Shown here in pieces: positions 43,415 through 52,342 of a DNA stretch of 64,000 nucleotides. The notes beneath the pieces were generated by a model that was not told the origin of the DNA, made no database searches, and was given only the letters and a program-made list of their open reading frames with translations. Position numbers and translations under genes: made by a program. Numbering within the stretch: the first letter of the stretch is position 1; each line of letters starts with the position of its first letter. The stretch lies in NCBI RefSeq assembly GCF_963676855.1, contig NZ_OY781460.1, forward strand, positions 3,346,001 through 3,410,000. Direction: 5' to 3'. Source of the stretch: an uncultured Anaeromusa sp. (GTDB lineage Bacteria > Bacillota > Negativicutes > Anaeromusales > Anaeromusaceae).

Positions 43415-46400
43415 ATGCCCCAACAAAAAACCAGCATGCATTTTTCGCTACGAATTATTGTTCTGGGCTTATTGGCATTTCTCCTTTTCAATGCAGCTAA
43501 TTACTATTTTTTGTCAACTTCCGCCTATCGTCGCCTCAGCGAAGAAAATAAAGCCTATTCTGAAACCGTCGCCTTAAGCATTGCTTCTTTTTTAGAAATG
43601 GCCTATCACCTCGGCGCTGAAATGGCGCAAGATCAAGAAATTAGAAGCATGCAGCCACAGGAGCAGCAGCGTCACCTTCTAGAACGTTTTTCTCAACAAG
43701 GTTTTTTTGAAAATCTCCTCATCCAACGCGTGCCTGACGGCCTCCAGACAGCCCGCGTCCGAGGCCTTAACGACATCCGCCCTGGCCGCTGGTGGTTCCA
43801 GCAAATGCTGCAAGATCCCCATCCTTTTGTCAGCCCTTCCTTTTATTCTTTCAGCAGCAACCCGCAAACTCCAGCCACCGTCATTGGCCTTTTTTTCCCC
43901 GTCTTACAAAATGACGATTTCAAGGCCGTACTGGCGGCCTTTGTACGTGTCGACGAACTGCAAGAGCGAGTAGGGCAACTGTATCGAGGTGATGAACGCT
44001 TTGTTTATGTTTTAGATCAAGATGGCACCGTTGTCGTTCATCCTGATTCGCAGCAAATTCGCGAGCACTATAACTACAAACAAGGCCAAAAAACACTTGT
44101 CGCTCGCGACAGCGACGGCCAAGTCGTGTTAAAAGATAACAATTACCAGCTAGTATCTTCAGCCATCTCTTTGCCCCAAGGTTTACAGGATGCTGCAACC
44201 AAAGCATTAGATGGAACGCAAGGAAGCAGCGAATACCAGACTGACAGCGGCGATGTTTTTTTCTGTACATACGCACCAATTCGCCTTCCCGGCTATGCTG
44301 CTTCTTGGGCGATTCTCACTGTCCAAGATAAAACGCTGGCCTTGGCGCCTTTACGAAACGCGGCTCTTACGCATGGTCTGCTCTCGTTTCTAATCTTTGC
44401 CGGTCTGGCTGCACTCCTATTGCGCCAAAGCCGCGCTATCGATCTGAGCACCCATCGATTACATGAAATAAATACAACCCTTCAAGAGGAAGTGACCGAA
44501 CGCGCCCGCGCGGAGGTTGAGCTTACTGCCGCCAATGAGGAATTGGTGGCTATGAACGACGAGATGCTCGCCGTCACGGATGAACTGCATCACAATAACG
44601 AACAACTTCAAAAAGAAATTCAAACCCGTGAAGAAACAGAATCTCGACTACGGCTGCGCGAACGACAGCATCGCGCCATGGTACAACTGCTGGCAGACAA
44701 CACTGCTGCCCTGGATGTCCAACTGCAAAGCATGCTTGATAGCGCCCTGCAATTAGTTGAAGCCAAGGACGGGCATATTGCTTTTTTAGAAGAAGAAGCT
44801 ATGTCCATACGCTATGCCAGCGGCAGCCACGCCCCCTACTTGGGTAAGACGCTCTCACCTAACGAAGGGCTTTACCCACAGCTTCTCGCAACCAACCACT
44901 TGCAATATGCTGAAGATTACCAAGTTTTTTCGAACCGCATAAATCGAGCCCCCTGGAATAAGATGCGCACCGCCATCATGCTCCCCTTAGTCTCCCAAGA
45001 ACGGCTGATCGGCTGTCTGACTCTTACTTGGCAGGATACCCTTCGCCCCTTGGCGGCGGATGAGCGGAGTACGCTTCAGCAGTACGCCGATTTGGCTGTG
45101 CTGGCCTTACAGGGAGCTCAGTTGCAACAAAGTCTTCAAGTCGAGTTGGCACAACGTAAAGAGCTTCATGAAGAAATCAGCCGCATTGCCTTCTTGGATG
45201 CTCTCACCGGCCTGCAAAACCGGGCCAGCTTAATGGCGCGCCTGGAAGAAGAACTGCGGCCACAACAGAATATTCTGCGAAGCGGCTCCATCTTTTTCGT
45301 CGATTTGGACGATTTAAAAAGCATCAATGATAATTTTGGCCATTTCGCTGGTGATACCATCATTATCGCTTCCGGTCAAAAATTATCGGAAACCCTTGCA
45401 CGCTACAATGCTTTCATCGCTCGCCTGGGTGGCGATGAATTTATAGCCCTGTTGCCCGGTTGTGTCGATGCCGCAGAATTAAGCTGCATTGCCGATTTGC
45501 TGGTGCAAAATTTATGCCACGACTACCTCTTATCCACCACTACGGTTCGTGTATCTGGCAGTATTGGCATTGCTTCTTATCCTCGAGATGGCACTTCGGT
45601 CGAAGAGTTAATCAAAAAAGCGGACAACGCTATGTATGCCGCTAAAGCCGCAGGCCGTAACTGCTGGCGTTTTTTCGAAGACGACATGCTGCGCGAAGCC
45701 CAAGAAAAGCTGCTTTTAACCAACAGCCTCCGGCGCGCCCTGGAAAATGATGAATTATCGCTTGTTTTCCAACCTCAGCTCTCCTTAAAAGATAATCATC
45801 TAGCAGGCTTTGAAGCTCTCCTGCGCTGGCAGAGCCCTACCCACGGAAACGTTTCACCGGCCCGCTTCATCCCTCTTGCAGAACAAAGTCAGCTCATCAT
45901 CCCGATTGGTGCCTGGGTACTGCAGCAAGCCTGTCGCTTCCTGCAAACGCTTACCGCCGCAGGTTACGGGCATATTCGTGTAGCAGTCAATCTTTCTTCA
46001 AAACAACTAGCCGACGAACAAATTGTCTCTACGGTCCGGGATGCATTAACAGAAGCCCGTGTTGCACCCCAGCAATTAGAGCTGGAAATTACCGAAAGCG
46101 CTTTATTAACGGCTCTTGACGAAAGCTGCTCCAAGCTGCAGCAGTTGAAGAACCTAGGAGTCAGTTTGGCCTTAGATGATTTTGGAACCGGCTACTCGTC
46201 AATCACGCATTTACGCCTTTTCCCTGTGGAGATTTTAAAAATAGACAAATCCTTTATTGATACCATTATTACCCAAGAAGACGACAGCCTCGTCAACTCC
46301 CTAATTCATTTTGCCCAAAGCCTAAAACTACGAGTGGTCGCAGAAGGTGTGGAAACGCAGGAACAGATGGAATATCTTCTCCACTATGGTTGCAACCTTA

Positions 46401-46483
46401 TCCAAGGTTACTACTTCAGTCGCCCCTTACCGCCCGACGAAGCACTGCTCCTGCTGCAGAACCACTCACAGGATACAACCTGA
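43415..46483 (+). CDS. Membrane sensor with GAF, GGDEF and EAL domains
   Basis: A 1022-residue protein. Two membrane segments (about 12-30 and 318-335) flank a Cache-like extracytoplasmic sensor. A coiled coil follows, then a GAF domain (about 430-570), a GGDEF domain (GGDEF near 671) and an EAL domain. In the EAL domain, EALLRW is near 798 and LDDFGTGYSS, LKIDKSF and AEGVETQEQ are present. Both catalytic motifs are intact, so the net direction of cyclic di-GMP turnover is unclear. GGGAGG lies 6 bases before the ATG at 43415. It is followed after 15 bases by a TRAP-type binding protein, probably its periplasmic ligand partner. Confidence 0.92.
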   Translation: MPQQKTSMHFSLRIIVLGLLAFLLFNAANYYFLSTSAYRRLSEENKAYSETVALSIASFLEMAYHLGAEMAQDQEIRSMQPQEQQRHLLERFSQQGFFENLLIQRVPDGLQTARVRGLNDIRPGRWWFQQMLQDPHPFVSPSFYSFSSNPQTPATVIGLFFPVLQNDDFKAVLAAFVRVDELQERVGQLYRGDERFVYVLDQDGTVVVHPDSQQIREHYNYKQGQKTLVARDSDGQVVLKDNNYQLVSSAISLPQGLQDAATKALDGTQGSSEYQTDSGDVFFCTYAPIRLPGYAASWAILTVQDKTLALAPLRNAALTHGLLSFLIFAGLAALLLRQSRAIDLSTHRLHEINTTLQEEVTERARAEVELTAANEELVAMNDEMLAVTDELHHNNEQLQKEIQTREETESRLRLRERQHRAMVQLLADNTAALDVQLQSMLDSALQLVEAKDGHIAFLEEEAMSIRYASGSHAPYLGKTLSPNEGLYPQLLATNHLQYAEDYQVFSNRINRAPWNKMRTAIMLPLVSQERLIGCLTLTWQDTLRPLAADERSTLQQYADLAVLALQGAQLQQSLQVELAQRKELHEEISRIAFLDALTGLQNRASLMARLEEELRPQQNILRSGSIFFVDLDDLKSINDNFGHFAGDTIIIASGQKLSETLARYNAFIARLGGDEFIALLPGCVDAAELSCIADLLVQNLCHDYLLSTTTVRVSGSIGIASYPRDGTSVEELIKKADNAMYAAKAAGRNCWRFFEDDMLREAQEKLLLTNSLRRALENDELSLVFQPQLSLKDNHLAGFEALLRWQSPTHGNVSPARFIPLAEQSQLIIPIGAWVLQQACRFLQTLTAAGYGHIRVAVNLSSKQLADEQIVSTVRDALTEARVAPQQLELEITESALLTALDESCSKLQQLKNLGVSLALDDFGTGYSSITHLRLFPVEILKIDKSFIDTIITQEDDSLVNSLIHFAQSLKLRVVAEGVETQEQMEYLLHYGCNLIQGYYFSRPLPPDEALLLLQNHSQDTT

Positions 46484-46498
46484 CAAGGAGGTGTATTC

Positions 46499-47518
46499 AT
46501 GCTGTTCAAACGTAACCGACTCTTGGGGACCGCCGTTTTATTAACTTTATCTTTCATTGTTTTCCTTGCTGGATGCTCCTCTCTATCGACAAGCCTCACC
46601 GAAAAAAAGCTGACTCTCCGCCTCGGAACGGAAACTAACGATACCTCCCATGAAAGCCGCGGTTCTCAAAAGCTGGCTGACTTAGTCCACGAACGGTCCG
46701 GCGGCTCTCTGGAGATCAAGGTATACCCAAACGCCCAATTAGGCAGTATGCGAGATCGCAATGAAAACATGCGTATGGGCACTGTCGACATGGGAACCTC
46801 TTCCGTTGGCTTTCTCAGCACCTATGAACCGCTGGCCGCCATTTTTGACCTTCCTTATCTTTACCGAGATAAAGCACACGAAATGCGTGTATTTGACGGC
46901 CCCATCGGCGTCGATATAGATCGCCGTCTTCAGGCAGACGGCCTGCGCGTCCTTTGCTATTTCGACGCTGGCTCTCGACAAATCACCAACAACCGTCGCC
47001 CCATCCGCACAGTTCATGATCTAAAAGGGCTGCGCCTGCGGGTTCCTCAAAGTCCTGCCAGCGTAGATGGATTGAAAGCCTTGGGTGCAACGCCAACGCC
47101 CTTACCTTTTAGTGAAACGTATGACATTTTACGCCAAAATGTGCTTGACGGCCAAGAAAATCCGATTTCTCTTGTTTTTCATAACAAACTTTACGAAGTG
47201 CAGTCTTATTTATCTTTAACTAACCACCAGCACTTTATTCAAGTATTGCTTATCAGCGAAAAAACCTGGCGTAACCTTTCGGAACGTCAACAACAAACCT
47301 TAATGGATGCCGCTAAAGAAGCACAAATCTACGAACGTAATCTTGTAGCCACCGAAGAAGCGGAGCTGCTTCGACAGTTGCAGGCTCAAGGAATGCAAGT
47401 TAACGAAATCGAACATCCTGAAGAATTCGCCGCCCAAGCACGCCCTTTACGTGACCTGTTCGTGCGGCGGTATGGACAACAAGCCAAAGATCTCCTAGAA
47501 AAAATTGATGCGCAATAA
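46499..47518 (+). CDS. DctP-type TRAP substrate-binding lipoprotein, orphan
   Basis: A 339-residue DctP-family binding protein with a lipoprotein signal (LAGC, lipid on Cys26). Family motifs include LGTETNDTSHESRGS, FDLPYLYRD and the RLRVPQSP arginine region that contacts the carboxylate of the ligand. AAGGAGG lies 6 bases before the ATG. No DctQ or DctM membrane subunits follow; a terminator does. Together with the GGDEF-EAL gene 15 bases upstream it looks like a sensory binding protein rather than a transporter part. The ligand is probably an organic acid. Confidence 0.9.
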   Translation: MLFKRNRLLGTAVLLTLSFIVFLAGCSSLSTSLTEKKLTLRLGTETNDTSHESRGSQKLADLVHERSGGSLEIKVYPNAQLGSMRDRNENMRMGTVDMGTSSVGFLSTYEPLAAIFDLPYLYRDKAHEMRVFDGPIGVDIDRRLQADGLRVLCYFDAGSRQITNNRRPIRTVHDLKGLRLRVPQSPASVDGLKALGATPTPLPFSETYDILRQNVLDGQENPISLVFHNKLYEVQSYLSLTNHQHFIQVLLISEKTWRNLSERQQQTLMDAAKEAQIYERNLVATEEAELLRQLQAQGMQVNEIEHPEEFAAQARPLRDLFVRRYGQQAKDLLEKIDAQ

Positions 47519-47566
47519 ACAAGAAGAAGCCTTTGCAAACACGCGAAGGCTTCTTCTTGTTTATTC
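47518..47566. terminator. Bidirectional terminator
   Basis: AACAAGAAGAAGCCTT and AAGGCTTCTTCTTGTT form a 16-bp stem with an internal loop, between convergent genes. Confidence 0.9.
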
Positions 47567-47572
47567 GTTTTA

Positions 47573-48655
47573 TCAGATTTCCGGTTCCAGGCTTTCTTGC
47601 AGCAGCATTTTTGCCTGTCGCGTCGCCCATTTGATTTCATTGGCAATTACCGCGACCTCCAGCAATCCATGCATATAATAACTGCCTTCAAAGCGCGGCT
47701 GCCATTGCTCAATAGCATGAGTCAGCGTTTCCCAATATTCTTCGCTAATTTCTTCTGCTTGCGCAGTTCCTTCGTCAACAATCACCGTGCGTAGCTTGCC
47801 GTTTACTCGGATGACGATGGTGCAGCCACTTTCGAGCACCTCCAAAATCGCCCTAAACTCCTCACTTACCGGCGGATCCCCCACTTCATGGCGCCGCTCC
47901 ACCCGTGTTGGCAGCAAAGCAAAAATACGATTTGCTTTTTTTACAATGGATTCGTTATAATCGATCAGTTTTTCCGCCTGCGTCAGCCATTCCTTCGGCC
48001 GATCCTTCAAAGCCACCCCCAAATAACGTTCGCGGCTCATCAGCTCCAACAGCTGCCTGGCTTCCTTATTCAGCTTATAAATTCGTTTCTTTTCTTCCGG
48101 CTCGAGTTGAGGCTGTGCGCTTCCTTCCAGACCGACGTATTCTTGGACAGCCCGACAGAAATAAAGCACCGCCGCTTCATTAGCCTGGCGCAGTTTTCCT
48201 TTTAGCGCTTGATTATAGCGAGGCGGCCACAACACCACATTGATCAACATCGCTACGCCCAAACCAACAAAAATAACGCCGGTTCTGGCCAGAGCGTGTG
48301 CTAAAAACTCTTCAGTACTTGAACTCAGCACAAATAGAGCCGCCACAATCCCCATGGTAATGCCGCTGTGCAAGTCCAGCTTGATATACAAAGGAATGAG
48401 CAAAATAACGATTAATCCTGCTGAAAGAGGCGTCACTCCCAGAAAGTAACCAAAACTAAAGCCGGCCAATACCCCTAAAATATGGACTAATATTTGATCC
48501 TTCGTCGCCCGGAAACTCAAAAAAATAGACGGCTGCATATTGATAACCGCTGATACCGCCCCGAAAAAAGCCGGCTCCAAATCCAGCAGCTTACAAATAA
48601 ACATGGTAATAGCCACGGCAATGCCGGTCTTAATGACTCTAGCTCCAATTTTCAA
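47573..48655 (-). CDS. FUSC / aromatic acid exporter family membrane protein
   Basis: A 360-residue protein. Residues 1-145 contain four to six membrane segments with the FUSC pattern (RVIKTGIAVAITMFICKLL, AVINMQPS). The C-terminal half is a helical cytosolic domain, as in the aromatic acid exporter (ArAE) group. It starts with TTG at 48655 with GGGG 8 bases upstream. A role in efflux of organic acids is inferred from the family. Confidence 0.85.
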   Translation of the reverse strand: MKIGARVIKTGIAVAITMFICKLLDLEPAFFGAVSAVINMQPSIFLSFRATKDQILVHILGVLAGFSFGYFLGVTPLSAGLIVILLIPLYIKLDLHSGITMGIVAALFVLSSSTEEFLAHALARTGVIFVGLGVAMLINVVLWPPRYNQALKGKLRQANEAAVLYFCRAVQEYVGLEGSAQPQLEPEEKKRIYKLNKEARQLLELMSRERYLGVALKDRPKEWLTQAEKLIDYNESIVKKANRIFALLPTRVERRHEVGDPPVSEEFRAILEVLESGCTIVIRVNGKLRTVIVDEGTAQAEEISEEYWETLTHAIEQWQPRFEGSYYMHGLLEVAVIANEIKWATRQAKMLLQESLEPEI

Positions 48656-48671
48656 AACGTCATCCCCTAAT

Positions 48672-48722
48672 TGAAAATACCCATACCATGACCGCTCACT
48701 GCAGCCAAGTTATGGGTATTTC
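48672..48722 (-). terminator. Terminator after the DUF362 gene
   Basis: AAATACCCATA and TATGGGTATTT are perfect arms around a 24-base loop and are followed by TTTTCAATT on the minus strand. Confidence 0.7.
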
Positions 48723-48779
48723 TCGCCATTAACGGCAAAATCCTGCCGCCTTTATGGTTAAAAAACTTAAATCCCGAGC

Positions 48780-49901
48780 TTACACCTCAATGAGTTCATA
48801 CTTTTTCGTACCTAAGCCCAGCTTTTCTGCATGATCCACGCAGGACATCCAGTTCGTTTCCGGGTGAGCCGTACAGAAATGGTCTGCCTCGTCGCCTTCC
48901 TGACGACTGGCCAGTTGTTCGCCCAAATAGCTACCGGGAATGACCGGGGCTTTGTTGGCCATGTCTGCACAGGCCATATCGAGCGCCACAGGGTCAAAGG
49001 AAGCAAACATGCCTAAATCCGGAATAATCGGCACATCGTTTTCCGCATGGCAATCGCAAAACGGCGCCACATCCACGACTAGGCTAATATGGAAATGAGG
49101 CCGGTCATTCAAAACCGCCCAGGAATATTCAGCAATTTTCTTATTCAAAACATCGTTTGATTCATCCCAAGCCGCCGCAATGGCGTTGAAATGACAGGTT
49201 CCGATACAACGGCCACAGCCTACGCACACAGCATGATTGATTTTAGCTTTTTTCGCAGTCACCGTAATAGCGCTATGAGCGCAGATTTTAGCGCAAGCCC
49301 CGCAACCCACACAAGACTTTTCCCTCACCTGTGGTTTGCCGTCGCTATGCATTTCCATTTTGCCAGCCCGGGAGCCACAACCCATGCCGATATTTTTCAA
49401 GGCGCCGCCAAAGCCAGTCAACTCGTGTCCCTTAAAATGGGTCAAGCTGATAAAAATGTCTGCGTCCATGACGGCTCGGCCAATCTTCGCTTCTTTAACA
49501 TGTTCGCCGCCAACTACCGGCACATAGGCCTCATCTGTACCTTTCAGACCGTCGCCGATAATAATCTGGCAGCCCGTCGCAAAGGGGTTAAAACCATTTT
49601 CATACGCCGCATCCATGTGTTCCAACGCATCTTTACGCCGCCCTACATAGAGCGTATTACAGTCTGTCAAAAACGCCTTACCGCCCTGTGCCTTAATTAC
49701 ATCGACAATGACTTTGGCATAATTCGGACGCAAATAGGCCAAGTTGCCCGGCTCGCCAAAATGAATCTTGATGGCCGCATACTTTTCCTGAAAATCAATA
49801 TCGGTCATCCCTGCTTTTTTCACCAGATTCTCCAGCTTTTGCAGCAAATTCATCTTGGATGTCGCCCGCATATTGGTAAAATAGACCTTTGCCTTTTCCA
49901 T
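48780..49901 (-). CDS. DUF362 domain protein with two [4Fe-4S] clusters
   Basis: A 373-residue protein. The DUF362 domain (IHFGEPGNLAYLRP, HFKGHELTGFGGALKN) is interrupted by a ferredoxin insert with two CxxCxxCxxxC motifs (about 198-208 and 227-237). The family is found in anaerobes, is thought to bind iron-sulfur clusters and is of unknown reaction. GGAGGG lies 7 bases before the ATG. It is 30 bases after a MerR regulator and probably under its control. Confidence 0.9.
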   Translation of the reverse strand: MEKAKVYFTNMRATSKMNLLQKLENLVKKAGMTDIDFQEKYAAIKIHFGEPGNLAYLRPNYAKVIVDVIKAQGGKAFLTDCNTLYVGRRKDALEHMDAAYENGFNPFATGCQIIIGDGLKGTDEAYVPVVGGEHVKEAKIGRAVMDADIFISLTHFKGHELTGFGGALKNIGMGCGSRAGKMEMHSDGKPQVREKSCVGCGACAKICAHSAITVTAKKAKINHAVCVGCGRCIGTCHFNAIAAAWDESNDVLNKKIAEYSWAVLNDRPHFHISLVVDVAPFCDCHAENDVPIIPDLGMFASFDPVALDMACADMANKAPVIPGSYLGEQLASRQEGDEADHFCTAHPETNWMSCVDHAEKLGLGTKKYELIEV

Positions 49902-49931
49902 AAAAGACCCTCCTGTTTTTTCTTTTTCGTT

Positions 49932-50339
49932 TTAATCTCCAGCCAAACTGCGCGCAGGCTGACACACGCAGGAACTTTCCCCGGCAATAAAAGCGTCATA
50001 GCCTTGCAGTTTCCGGTCAATCCGGGTCAAGTACTCTTGCATGCGAGTTATTTTCCCCTCTACGTCCCGCTTATGCTGCGCAATGATTTCCCGTCGCTGA
50101 AATATGGTCGCGTCGCCCTGCTGACACAGCGCTACATATGCTTTAATCTCGCCCACCGACATGCCCGTGTCTCGCAAGCAGCGAATCAGCACAAGCCACT
50201 CCAAATCTGCTTCGCTAAACTGCCGATTGCCATTTTCGTCTCGCCCTACCAGCGGTAAAATTCCTTCTTTTTCATAATACCGCAGGGTATGCGTCGAAAT
50301 GGCAAACCGCGTCGCCACTTGCTTGATTGTGTAGCCCAT
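49932..50339 (-). CDS. MerR-family transcriptional regulator
   Basis: A 135-residue regulator with an N-terminal winged helix (IKQVATRFAISTHTLRYYEKEGILPL) and a coiled-coil dimerisation helix. The C-terminus ends SSCVCQPARS, and the CVC pair could bind a metal or sense redox state. GGAGG lies 9 bases before the ATG. It leads the DUF362 gene in the same operon. Confidence 0.9.
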   Translation of the reverse strand: MGYTIKQVATRFAISTHTLRYYEKEGILPLVGRDENGNRQFSEADLEWLVLIRCLRDTGMSVGEIKAYVALCQQGDATIFQRREIIAQHKRDVEGKITRMQEYLTRIDRKLQGYDAFIAGESSCVCQPARSLAGD

Positions 50340-50407
50340 TCCTTTTTCCTCCGCTTGCCCACAAGATACTCCCGATACTCATAGTACACCTTAGAGTATG
50401 CTCGAAG

Positions 50408-51319
50408 TCAATGGGGCAACTTCATTTTTTGCAAAAACTTCAAAACTTCTGCTTTATAACGTACAGGATCCTGCTGATAGCTTTTCACATGCCGTGCACC
50501 AGCTACCCTCAACAACTCCGCTATCGGATATGCCTGCTGCAATTCCAGGCTGTTTTCCAGCGCTATATCGTCATCCGCCTCACCGTGAATCAAGAGCAGC
50601 GGCCGTCCGCCAAACTTTTGAACAACCTGTACCGGGCTTACCTTTTCTGGCTGCAATCCCGTCAACACAGGAGTCACTGCCAAAATGGTCCGATTAAACG
50701 GCACTGCCGGCAAGCCCGTCCACACCGAAAAATTCGCCTCTAGATAGTGCGTCAGATCTGCAAAGGGCGCGTCAGCAATCACCGCCGCTATGGTCGGTTC
50801 CTCCGCCCCCGCCATAATAGCGGTTGCAGCGCCCATTGAAAAGCCCAACAGTACTACCTGGGGATTCAGTTCCTGGCGGGAATGAACATAGTCCACCGCG
50901 CCCAACAAGTCCCTCACTTCATACTGCCCCACCGAAGTCAGCGATCCAGCTGATTCGCCGCTATTACGATAGTCGAAGAGCAATACGTTCATGCCATGCT
51001 CCACCAACACCTTTGCTAGCGGCAACAGCGGAACATCTTCTTGCGCACGATTCTGCCCATACCCGTGCGAACCGATTACCGTCAAGCGGTTCTCCGGCGC
51101 CCTAATCAGCCATCCTTGCAAGGCCATGCCGTCTTGGCGGCTGACAAAGCTCACCGACTCATAGGACAAACCAACTGCAGTTGGCGTTGTCTGCAAGGCT
51201 TTGCGCGGCGGATGGGTCAAGTCCCAGCCTACGTAGCCGGATATCCCCGCAATGAAAACGCCAATCACAATGGCTAGAAGCAGGAACAATCGCAACGGCT
51301 TTTTCCAGACTGCCTTCAT
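50408..51319 (-). CDS. Membrane-anchored alpha/beta hydrolase
   Basis: A 303-residue protein with one N-terminal membrane segment (residues 10-28) followed by an alpha/beta hydrolase fold. The nucleophile elbow GFSMGA is near residue 160, an HGYGQN oxyanion region near 86, Asp in the HGEADD segment near 243 and a late catalytic His in GARHVKS. This resembles the BEM46/YfhR group. The start overlaps the stop of the PhzF gene (ATGA). Probably extracytoplasmic; substrate unknown. Confidence 0.9.
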   Translation of the reverse strand: MKAVWKKPLRLFLLLAIVIGVFIAGISGYVGWDLTHPPRKALQTTPTAVGLSYESVSFVSRQDGMALQGWLIRAPENRLTVIGSHGYGQNRAQEDVPLLPLAKVLVEHGMNVLLFDYRNSGESAGSLTSVGQYEVRDLLGAVDYVHSRQELNPQVVLLGFSMGAATAIMAGAEEPTIAAVIADAPFADLTHYLEANFSVWTGLPAVPFNRTILAVTPVLTGLQPEKVSPVQVVQKFGGRPLLLIHGEADDDIALENSLELQQAYPIAELLRVAGARHVKSYQQDPVRYKAEVLKFLQKMKLPH

Positions 51320-52209
51320 AATTCGCCTCCTGCTGCTCCTATAGCCAAACGCTGTGAAACGCCTACAGACAACAGGCCGTCGGCAAAAAACACCACCTCG
51401 CCTTGAATTGTCACCGTATCATCCTGCGCCACCCAGCCATAGATCCGGCTAGGCCGCCCCACTTGGCCCCCTTGGCTAATGGTAATGCGTTCTTCTTTGC
51501 GGCAGCGACCATGACGCACAAGATAGGAACACAGTGGCCCTGCCGCACTCCCGGTAGCTACGTCTTCCACCAAGCCGCGATTATCCCAAGTCCGCCCCTC
51601 CAGCGTCTCCGGTTGGAACAAGTACACGAATTTAGCTCCCCACGAATCTAAAAGCTCTGCAAAATCAGGCGCTACAATTCTTGCTTCCTCCAGCCCCTGC
51701 CGCACTGGTACCAATAAATAAGGCAACCCGTTGGAAGCCACCTCCAATGGATACACTGCATGCAAATCGCTCGGCTGTAACCGCAAGGCTGCAGCTGCTG
51801 TTTTCGCTTCATCCGTTGAAAGAGAACGACCAAATTGTGTTGTCCCCTGCTCCATTTCCACTCGAAACGCCCCTGGAAGACGCGTTGAGCGCAACGCAAC
51901 CACGCTTTCTGGCAAAGCAAGCTCCAACTCCGCATGTGCCTCTCTTGGATAATGCAGCTCATGCAAGACCGCTGCCGCCCCCAGCACGGGATGCCCTGCA
52001 AAAACCAACTCTTCTTCCACCGTAAAAATGCGCGCCCGCGCCTTCCCTGGCGCCTGCGGATACAAAAAGATGGTTTCAAACTGTTTAAATTCCTGAGCAA
52101 TAGCCAGTAAACTACTTGCTTCAGTTCCATCTTTCGGCGGAAAAACAACTGCCAGACCATTGCCCTGCAACGGTTTATCGGCAAACACATCTACATGAAA
52201 ATATCGCAT
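51316..52209 (-). CDS. PhzF-family isomerase
   Basis: A 297-residue PhzF/DapF-fold protein. The catalytic Glu lies near residue 46 in QFETIFL, and the family loops FAGHPVLGAA (about 70) and DVATGSAAGPL (about 216) are present. The family isomerises or cyclises small metabolites; phenazine synthesis is not implied. GGAGG lies 10 bases before the ATG. It is translationally coupled to the alpha/beta hydrolase downstream. Confidence 0.92.
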   Translation of the reverse strand: MRYFHVDVFADKPLQGNGLAVVFPPKDGTEASSLLAIAQEFKQFETIFLYPQAPGKARARIFTVEEELVFAGHPVLGAAAVLHELHYPREAHAELELALPESVVALRSTRLPGAFRVEMEQGTTQFGRSLSTDEAKTAAAALRLQPSDLHAVYPLEVASNGLPYLLVPVRQGLEEARIVAPDFAELLDSWGAKFVYLFQPETLEGRTWDNRGLVEDVATGSAAGPLCSYLVRHGRCRKEERITISQGGQVGRPSRIYGWVAQDDTVTIQGEVVFFADGLLSVGVSQRLAIGAAGGEL

Positions 52210-52280
52210 CAGCCCGTCGCCTCCTGCAAAAGAGGTAGCGTAAATCGCAAATAACAGTTCACGAAAAATCCTCCCAATAA

Positions 52281-52318
52281 ATAAAGCTATGGTTGGAATT
52301 ACCCAACCATAGCTTTAT
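52281..52318 (-). terminator. Terminator after the second BASS gene
   Basis: ATAAAGCTATGGTTGG and CCAACCATAGCTTTAT form a perfect stem around a short loop, with T-rich flanks. Confidence 0.93.
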
Positions 52319-52342
52319 TCTGCATTTACCAGACAGCTCCTG

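Noticed and set aside
49191-50258. A long open frame of 355 codons on the plus strand
   Set aside because: It is antisense to the DUF362 and MerR genes, which have clear motifs and ribosome binding sites. It spans two genes and resembles no family.
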